DNA of 8,185 nucleotides from assembly GCA_900547505.1 (NCBI GenBank), contig URGY01000074.1:1-8185 (forward strand), given 5' to 3'. Positions 1 to 4,204 of the stretch are shown in pieces. Under the pieces are notes generated by a model. That model saw only the letters and a list, made by a program, of their open reading frames with translations. It did no database searches and was not told where the DNA came from. Position numbers and translations under genes: made by a program. How positions within the stretch are numbered: the first letter of the stretch is position 1; each line of letters begins with the position of its first letter. This DNA is from an uncultured Collinsella sp. (GTDB lineage Bacteria; Actinomycetota; Coriobacteriia; Coriobacteriales; Coriobacteriaceae).

Positions 1-6
1 AGACAG
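1..6. other. Possible residue of Nextera mosaic end at contig start
   Basis: The first six bases, AGACAG, equal the last six bases of the Tn5/Nextera mosaic end. Because the other end of the window carries a long, unmistakable Nextera adapter, these bases may be untrimmed adapter rather than genome. Six bases can match by chance, so this is only a suggestion. Confidence 0.3.
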
Positions 7-188
7 GAGCTGCGGACAAGGCGCCACACTGGTCTGCGGAGTGTTCTGAAAACTAAGCCCAGCCCCCGCCTGCGGTGACGCTGCTGCGAGCGGTCTGCGA
101 TGGGGCCGTTGTTGGTTGGGGCCGCTGGGCTGATGTGGGGGCGCGTGGCCGTTGCGGGCCCTGGTCCCGGCGGCGGCCTCGGCGCTTC

Positions 189-330
189 GCGCCTGCCGCC
201 TTTGGGGACTGTGGGGCGCGGCCGGCAGCTGCGGCGCGTTGCGCCTGCTGCCTGCGGGGACTTTGGGGTCGTGCGGCAGCTGCGGCGTTGCACGCCTGCT
301 GCCTTGGGTGACTTTGGGGTCGATTGGGGT
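189..330. repeat. Degenerate GC-rich tandem repeat, about 50-bp unit, about 2.7 copies
   Basis: Three successive units begin near 189, 241 and 290. Each starts with a GCGCCTGC(C/T)GCC-like segment, continues with a GGGGACT(T/G)TGGGG-like segment, and the first two end with GGCAGCTGCGGCG. The whole stretch 1-381 is very rich in G and C, and I found no gene in it. Plus-strand open frames here (starting near 75, 100 and 152) look like GC-driven artefacts: their products are low-complexity Gly/Ala/Arg/Leu/Cys with no recognisable domain. It could be a decayed repeat array or part of a regulatory region ahead of the ogt gene. Confidence 0.5.
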
Positions 331-348
331 TGTCTGCACAATTCGCGG

Positions 349-375
349 TATTATGGTGCGGAGTTTTGAAAGGAG
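349..375 (+). promoter_or_regulatory. Putative -10 box and Shine-Dalgarno of the ogt gene
   Basis: TATTAT at 349-354 matches the sigma-70 -10 consensus at five of six positions and would start transcription near 361. No good -35 box lies at the standard distance; TTGGGG at 324-329 is 19 nt away and weak. AAAGGAG at 369-375 is a strong ribosome binding site 6 nt ahead of the GTG at 382, and it fixes that start. Confidence 0.45.
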
Positions 376-381
376 CCGCTG

Positions 382-960
382 GTGGTCACGACGACGTTTG
401 CTTCGCCTTTGGGCGAGATTTTGCTTGCCGCTGATGGCCGCGGTTTGACGGGGCTTTGGTTTGAGGGACAGGAGCACTTTGGCTCCACGCTTCTCAAAGA
501 AGATCCCGAACATGTTGAAGGCGCCGATGCAGTTTCTGGTGCTGGCGGCATGTCGTCGGTGAGTCCGGCAAATGGTGCGGCGTCTTCGGTGCTTGAGCGT
601 TCGTGGGCTTGGCTGAATGCTTATTTTGCAGGGCAGGAACCTCGGTTTACGCCGCCGTTGCATTTGATTGGTACGGCGTTTCAGCGTGAAGTTTGGTACG
701 AGCTGCTTTCTATTCCGCGTGGCGAGGTCGCTACGTATGGCGAGATCGCCCAGCGTGTTGCGGCTCGACATCGTGTGCCGGGAAACGAGGCACCCGTTGT
801 GTCTCCTCGTGCGGTGGGGGCTGCGGTTGCGCGTAATCCCATTTCGATAATCGTGCCATGCCATCGCGTAGTTGCCGCCGATGGTTCGCTCAACGGATAT
901 GCCGGCGGGCTTGATCGCAAGGAGTGGCTGCTTCGACTTGAGGGCGCGTACGAGGAGTAA
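382..960 (+). CDS. ogt: Methylated-DNA--[protein]-cysteine S-methyltransferase (O6-alkylguanine DNA alkyltransferase)
   Basis: A suicide DNA-repair protein in the cytoplasm. It moves the alkyl group from O6-alkylguanine (and O4-alkylthymine) onto its own active-site cysteine. The 192-residue product has the hallmark PCHRV motif with the acceptor cysteine at C160, within IIVPCHRVV. The Arg-finger helix is PRAVGAAVARNP, with R143 as the residue expected to flip out the damaged base. The C-terminal GYAGGLDRKEWLL segment is typical of the family. Residues 1-30 resemble the N-terminal Ada/Ogt beta domain. A Ser/Gly/Ala-rich stretch near residues 38-70 is longer than usual and looks like a linker, and a second insertion (near 128-141) lies just before the Arg-finger helix. 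The start is GTG at 382, set by AAAGGAG 6 nt upstream. The gene stands alone and converges with the CLC gene across a repeat-filled gap. No LexA- or Ada-box-like site was seen upstream. Family assignment is secure; the choice of ogt over other MGMT names is by size and lack of an Ada domain. Confidence 0.95.
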   Translation: MVTTTFASPLGEILLAADGRGLTGLWFEGQEHFGSTLLKEDPEHVEGADAVSGAGGMSSVSPANGAASSVLERSWAWLNAYFAGQEPRFTPPLHLIGTAFQREVWYELLSIPRGEVATYGEIAQRVAARHRVPGNEAPVVSPRAVGAAVARNPISIIVPCHRVVAADGSLNGYAGGLDRKEWLLRLEGAYEE

Positions 961-1000
961 CGCTCGAGCACTTTGCATAACTAGGACGCCGTGAAAGAAC

Positions 1001-1112
1001 GGGACACGCTTTCCGAATGGAGGCTCAGACGGAAACTACGTCCCGGAATTCCGTTTTAAAGCGGGATGCGCTTTCCGAATGGCGTCCCAAGCGGAAACCG
1101 TGTCCCGGAATA
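1001..1112. repeat. Two tandem REP-like hairpin repeats
   Basis: Copy A (1001-1050) and copy B (1063-1112) are each 50 bp, spaced 62 bp apart, and identical at 39 of 50 positions. Both contain CGCTTTCCGAATGG and GTCCCGGAA. Each folds on itself: in A, 1001-1015 pairs imperfectly with 1030-1044; in B, 1063-1077 pairs with 1092-1106 (GGGA...TTTCCG against CGGAAA...GTCCC). A partial third relic, GCGCCGTTTCCGG, lies near 1128-1140. The pair sits between convergent genes, a common site for REP/BIME elements, and may act as a bidirectional terminator or RNA stabiliser. There is no transposase here. Confidence 0.7.
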
Positions 1113-1166
1113 CAGCCTCAGAGTGGGGCGCCGTTTCCGGTTGAGACCACCTGCTTGGACATCTTT

Positions 1167-1191
1167 CTACGCCCGCTCCTGCAGGGCGTAG
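1167..1191 (-). terminator. Hairpin overlapping the stop codon of the CLC gene (weak terminator candidate)
   Basis: CTACGCCC (1167-1174) and GGGCGTAG (1184-1191) form a perfect 8-bp stem with a 9-nt loop that includes the TAG stop of the minus-strand CLC gene. No U-rich run follows on the minus strand, so it is not a canonical intrinsic terminator. It may be chance or an RNA-stability element. Confidence 0.25.
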
Positions 1192-2417
1192 ATCGATTTG
1201 TCCATGTTGAACAGATAAGCCACAACGCAGACGATAAAGAACGCCGGCAGATTACCGAAACCGAAGACCTCGCAGCCAATGAGGATCGGCGCGAGCAGCG
1301 TGTTGGTGGCGCCGCCAAAGACGGCGGCGTATCCCAGCGCGGCGCAAAGTTCGACGGGCATGCCGAGGATTCCGGCGAGCACGACGCCAAGGCTCGCTCC
1401 GATGGAGAACAACGGCGTCACCTCGCCACCCTGATATCCTGCGGCAAGCGTGGTAATGGTGAGTGCGAATTTGAGCGCCCAGTCCCAAGGCATGATGGCG
1501 TCCTTGCCGTCACCGTTGAGCGCTGCCGATATCAGGTTGGTACCAAGTCCGCAGTATCGCCCCTGCCACAGTGTGAACAGAATCGCTGATAGCGCGATGC
1601 CCATAACGGCGATTCGTACATAGGGGTTGGGGAGCAGTCGCGCCGCAAGGGTCTTGGCGTGGGCAAGGCACCAGGCAAAGGCGCCGCCTACCATGCCAAA
1701 CGCGATACCCAGCACCGCAAGCCGTCCAAGACCGGGGAGATCAAGCGCGTGTGAGGCGACAACGGCGACTTCGAACTTCTCGAGTCCCAGGGCGCCGGAG
1801 GTCATACTTGCGGCGAGCGAGGCCGTAAGCGCGGGGAACAGCGCGCGGTACTCCATGCGTCCTGCGACCAGTACTTCGATAGCAAAGACCGTGGCGGCGA
1901 GTGGCGTTCGAAAGAGTCCGGCAAAGCCGGCAGCCATGCCGATAAGCAAAAACGTGTTGCCGGGGTTTCGGAAAGGTAGACGCCGGCCGATCCAGTGCGA
2001 AACGGTTGCACCAATCTGCACGGCTACGCCCTCGCGTCCCGCGCTGCCGCCAAAGAGGTGCGTTCCCCACGTGCTCAGCATAACGAGCGGCACGAGACGT
2101 GGGGAGATGGCGTCTTCGCGCCCGTGGCCTACGTCAAATACCAGGCTCATGCCGCGGTCGGTGCCCTTGCCCCAAGTACGGTAGGCAAACACGATGGCAA
2201 GGCCCGCGAGGGCGAGGAAGGGGAGGAGCAGGGTGATGTGTTCGTCGCGGAAGGTGCCGATCGCCAGAAGCACGCATCCAAAGAGCGCGCAGATGGCGCC
2301 AACGATGATGCCAATAGGGATTCCGACAGCACCCATAAGCACGAGGCCGCTATAGGTGTTGAGCAAGCGTTTGATTCTGCTCGATACGTTGCTTTCCGAC
2401 ATTTTGTTTTCCGACAC
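1167..2417 (-). CDS. CLC-family anion transporter, probably of the fluoride/proton antiporter (CLC-F) type
   Basis: An integral membrane transporter of 416 residues with about ten hydrophobic segments and no C-terminal CBS domains, as in short bacterial CLCs. The core CLC motif appears as GGSAGREGVAVQIG (residues 123-136), with E129 in the place of the gating glutamate. A second filter motif reads GGEVTPLFSIGASLG (330-344), where chloride-type CLCs have GxFxP. The segment RGMSLVF (88-94) lies where chloride-type CLCs have GSGIP, so M90 may replace the anion-coordinating serine. From family knowledge, GREG followed by VQ, EVTP, and a Met in the first filter loop characterise the F-/H+ antiporter clade that exports fluoride; the sub-assignment is inference. 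The longest frame starts at GTG 2417 with a weak GAGAG ahead of it. ATG at 2402 (residue 6) is an alternative. The gene has its own promoter and a leader hairpin, and is 170 bp from the GyrI-like gene on the same strand. Confidence 0.9.
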   Translation of the reverse strand: MSENKMSESNVSSRIKRLLNTYSGLVLMGAVGIPIGIIVGAICALFGCVLLAIGTFRDEHITLLLPFLALAGLAIVFAYRTWGKGTDRGMSLVFDVGHGREDAISPRLVPLVMLSTWGTHLFGGSAGREGVAVQIGATVSHWIGRRLPFRNPGNTFLLIGMAAGFAGLFRTPLAATVFAIEVLVAGRMEYRALFPALTASLAASMTSGALGLEKFEVAVVASHALDLPGLGRLAVLGIAFGMVGGAFAWCLAHAKTLAARLLPNPYVRIAVMGIALSAILFTLWQGRYCGLGTNLISAALNGDGKDAIMPWDWALKFALTITTLAAGYQGGEVTPLFSIGASLGVVLAGILGMPVELCAALGYAAVFGGATNTLLAPILIGCEVFGFGNLPAFFIVCVVAYLFNMDKSIYALQERA

Positions 2418-2432
2418 TTGCTCTCTTGATAG

Positions 2433-2474
2433 AAAAAGAGCTGGAGTTGCGCATCGTTGAGAGGCTTTCCAGCT
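2433..2474 (-). terminator. Terminator-like hairpin with U-run in the CLC leader (possible attenuator)
   Basis: On the minus strand AGCTGGA (2474-2468) pairs with TCCAGCT (2445-2439) as a perfect 7-bp stem with a 22-nt loop, followed by CTTTTTC (2438-2432). This is intrinsic-terminator geometry, placed between the predicted promoter (2488-2514) and the GTG/ATG starts. It would end transcription about 15 nt short of the coding region unless relieved. It might instead stop read-through from the GyrI-like gene. The loop is long and the stem short, so efficiency is uncertain. Confidence 0.4.
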
Positions 2475-2487
2475 TTAGCAAAACAAA

Positions 2488-2514
2488 CTTATAAGATGCG
2501 ACGGGCCGCGTCAA
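2488..2514 (-). promoter_or_regulatory. Sigma-70-like promoter of the CLC gene
   Basis: Read on the minus strand, TTGACG (2514-2509) is a near-consensus -35 and TATAAG (2493-2488) a near-consensus -10. They are separated by 15 nt, shorter than the ideal 17. Transcription would start near 2481, giving a leader of about 64 nt before GTG 2417. Confidence 0.5.
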
Positions 2515-2587
2515 GATAATTACCGGACGGCCCAGGAGGCGGCTGGTTGGCTGGCTTAAAACCTAGCGCGTGAAATGACGCCCCACG

Positions 2588-3226
2588 CTATTCAGCGCGC
2601 TTGATAGGATGACGAACCACAGTCTTAAATTTCTCCGGTGCACATTTGCGTGGATCGGAGAGATAGATTTCGTGATGTAAACGGGTGTCTGAGAGGTCGG
2701 GGACATAGCCCTGCTCGGTCGTGTATTCATGCATAGCGTTTACGGTCTCCGGTTCGTTGTCGTAGGGCCCGGTGTGCATGCATTGAACGCAGAGACCCTC
2801 GTCAACTTTAAGCAGCTCGACGGCGGAAAAGTCCAGTTTCTTTTTGGCCGTGGCTTCCGCGACTGCCCAGTCAAAGTCATCTCGGGTGACGAAATCGGGC
2901 AGGCGGATACACGAGATAAAGTTGAAATCGTCCTTGCGTACATAATCGATGTCGCCGCTCGGGGAGTCTTGCCACCAGAAACCCTCGAGCGGCGGTACCA
3001 CAAAGTCGAAATAGCCCTCGATACTCCTTGAGCCTTTCTTCGACATCTTGACGGTATAGGCGATTCCGTAAAGCAGCGGCAGGGCGTTTTGATACTCGCC
3101 ACCTTCGGTATTTGGGTCGCCCTTGCCGCGAACGGCAACGTAGCTCATAGGCGGGACAGTTACGATACTCGGCTTGCTTGCAGGTTTGTAGAGCTCCTTG
3201 CATTCCTTCTTAAAGTCGAACGCCAT
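2588..3226 (-). CDS. GyrI-like domain-containing protein
   Basis: A cytoplasmic protein of 212 residues, recognised as a stand-alone GyrI-like small-molecule-binding domain. Visible family features are the N-terminal PPMSYVAVRGKGDPNT segment (25-40), YGIAYTVKM (53-61), the GFWW segment (82-85), the CVQCMHTGPYDNEP segment (146-159) and a C-terminal LHHEIYLSDPRK (183-194) with the conserved acidic residue E186. There is no HTH, so it is not an AraC/MerR regulator carrying this domain. Family members bind hydrophobic or toxic small molecules; some stand-alone ones are reported to hydrolyse cyclopropanoid DNA-alkylating toxins, and E. coli GyrI (SbmC) protects gyrase. The substrate here is unknown. 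ATG at 3226 is supported by AAAGG 8 nt upstream. A predicted LexA box overlaps its promoter region, which suggests SOS induction. A weak hairpin at its stop (2568-2588, 5-bp stem) is the only terminator candidate. Confidence 0.88.
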   Translation of the reverse strand: MAFDFKKECKELYKPASKPSIVTVPPMSYVAVRGKGDPNTEGGEYQNALPLLYGIAYTVKMSKKGSRSIEGYFDFVVPPLEGFWWQDSPSGDIDYVRKDDFNFISCIRLPDFVTRDDFDWAVAEATAKKKLDFSAVELLKVDEGLCVQCMHTGPYDNEPETVNAMHEYTTEQGYVPDLSDTRLHHEIYLSDPRKCAPEKFKTVVRHPIKRAE

Positions 3227-3267
3227 GTTGGCCGCCTTTCTGCGTATTGGCCTGCTTAGATAACGGA

Positions 3268-3278
3268 ATCATATCATA
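3268..3278 (-). promoter_or_regulatory. Putative -10 elements of the GyrI-like gene
   Basis: On the minus strand two overlapping TATGAT hexamers (3278-3273 and 3273-3268), each matching the -10 consensus at five of six positions, lie 42-52 nt ahead of the ATG at 3226. No strong -35 is visible. The region where it would sit is covered by the palindromic operator at 3283-3296. Confidence 0.4.
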
Positions 3279-3282
3279 GAAA

Positions 3283-3296
3283 CGAACAGCTGTTCG
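3283..3296. promoter_or_regulatory. Predicted LexA operator (SOS box)
   Basis: CGAACAGCTGTTCG is a perfect 14-bp palindrome. It matches the CGAAC-N4-GTTCG core of the Gram-positive and actinobacterial LexA box; the 12-base actinobacterial form TCGAAC-N4-GTTCGA is matched at 11 of 12 fixed positions. It lies about 57 nt upstream of the GyrI-like start, covering the expected -35 region just upstream of TATGAT, so bound LexA would block RNA polymerase. The sequence match is direct; regulation by LexA is inferred. Confidence 0.65.
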
Positions 3297-3397
3297 AATG
3301 ATTTTGCTGACAGATAGAGATGTGTGCGTTGTGTTTGGCGGTCGGCCTGACCCCGTCGATGATTTCTCTGCCTTCCCGGCGCCTCATCTATAGCTGC

Positions 3398-3447
3398 CGT
3401 TTCCCCATATAAAACCTGCCAAAATGAACCTGTCCCTTTTTGGTCGG
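3398..3447 (-). repeat. Inverted-repeat copy 1 flanking the ABC operon (REP-like)
   Basis: This 50-bp stretch matches the reverse complement of 6971-7020 at 45 of 50 positions. The core AAAACCTGCCAAAAT, then AACCTGTCCCTTTTTGG, is shared apart from one base between the two parts. On the minus strand it can fold as a terminator-like hairpin (CCnnCCAAAA against TTTTGGCAGG then TTTTAT), though two bases of the outer stem differ here. The remainder of 3227-3497 holds only the GyrI-like promoter and operator and the start region of the ABC operon. GGGACAGG/CCTGTCCC cores of this kind recall dispersed repeats served by REP-associated Y1 transposases; none is encoded here. Confidence 0.7.
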
Positions 3448-3482
3448 TGCGAAATGGGTAATACTAAAGAGTTATCCGACCA
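3441..3482 (+). promoter_or_regulatory. Dyad in the leader/promoter region of the ABC operon
   Basis: TGGTCGG (3441-3447) and CCGACCA (3476-3482) are perfect 7-bp inverted repeats separated by 28 bp. Between them lies AT-richer sequence with TAATACT (3459-3465) as a weak -10 candidate. It may be an operator or a leader hairpin; the ATPase gene starts 15 nt downstream. The arms are short enough to arise by chance. Confidence 0.25.
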
Positions 3483-3497
3483 GATGGGAACCGATCG

Positions 3498-4199
3498 ATG
3501 GCCTATATCGAATTCAAAGATGTCATCAAGGCATACGGCGAGGGCGACGCCCGTATTCATGCGCTCGACGGCGCGAGCTTTACGGTCGAGCGCGGTGAGC
3601 TCGCCATTATCCTGGGCGCCTCGGGTGCTGGCAAGACCACGGCGCTCAACATCCTGGGCGGCATGGATACGGCGACTTCCGGCACCGTGACGGTGGACGG
3701 GCGCGACGTGAGCTCCGCCAACGAGGCGCAGCTTGTTGAATACCGCCGCGCCGACGTCGGCTTTGTCTTCCAGTTCTACAATCTGGTCCCCAACCTGACG
3801 GCACTCGAAAACGTTGAGCTCGCAGCTCAGATCTGCCCCGATTCGCTCGATGCCGAGCAAACGCTTTGCCAGGTTGGCCTGGGCGAGCGCCTCGCCAACT
3901 TTCCGGCGCAGCTTTCGGGCGGCGAGCAACAGCGCGTGTCCATCGCCCGCGCGCTGGCCAAGAACCCCAAGCTACTTTTGTGCGACGAGCCCACGGGTGC
4001 ACTCGACTACAAAACCGGCAAGCAGATCTTGCAATTGCTGCAGGACACCTGCCGCAAACAGGGCATTACAGTCATTATCATCACCCACAACTCCGCGCTG
4101 GCGCCCATGGCCGATCGCCTGATCCGCTTTAAGAGCGGCCGCGTGGAGAGCGAGACGGTTCAGCAAAATCCCGTGCCTATCGAGACGATCGAGTGGTAG
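3498..4199 (+). CDS. ABC transporter ATP-binding protein (MacB/LolD type)
   Basis: The cytoplasmic ATPase of a type VII (MacB/FtsX-like) ABC system, 233 residues, the usual length. All nucleotide-binding motifs are visible: Walker A GASGAGKT (40-47, K46), Q-loop Q92 in [18 protein letters not shown], signature LSGGEQQR (139-146), Walker B LLLCDE (159-164) with catalytic E164, D-loop GALD (167-170) and H-loop H197. The FQ(F/x)YNLxPxLTALENV form is typical of the LolD/MacB/FtsE group that powers FtsX-fold permeases. The start is ATG 3498 with a modest GGGA about 8 nt upstream. The stop at 4197-4199 lies 5 nt before the ATG of the permease gene, so the two genes are almost certainly co-transcribed and translationally coupled. 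The substrate cannot be told from the ATPase. Confidence 0.95.
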   Translation: MAYIEFKDVIKAYGEGDARIHALDGASFTVERGELAIILGASGAGKTTALNILGGMDTATSGTVTVDGRDVSSANEAQLVEYRRADVGFVFQFYNLVPNLTALENVELAAQICPDSLDAEQTLCQVGLGERLANFPAQLSGGEQQRVSIARALAKNPKLLLCDEPTGALDYKTGKQILQLLQDTCRKQGITVIIITHNSALAPMADRLIRFKSGRVESETVQQNPVPIETIEW

Positions 4200-4204
4200 C
4201 GCCC

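Noticed and set aside
189..330. CRISPR array
   Set aside because: The units are adjacent and degenerate without unique spacers of regular length, and no cas genes are present.
75..448. Several overlapping plus-strand open frames ahead of ogt
   Set aside because: They are low-complexity frames over a GC-rich tandem repeat; the only good ribosome binding site belongs to the GTG at 382.
1017..1589. 190-codon plus-strand open frame over the REP repeats and CLC gene
   Set aside because: It starts inside a hairpin repeat, has no ribosome binding site, and is antisense to CLC.
1627..2429. Plus-strand open frames (185 and 144 codons) antisense to the CLC gene
   Set aside because: Shadows of the CLC coding sequence, with Arg/Ala/Ser-rich low-complexity products.
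2418..2590. Fluoride (crcB) riboswitch ahead of the CLC gene
   Set aside because: I read the minus strand for the conserved GGNGAUGG-type core and pseudoknot segments and did not find them; only a promoter and a simple hairpin are visible.
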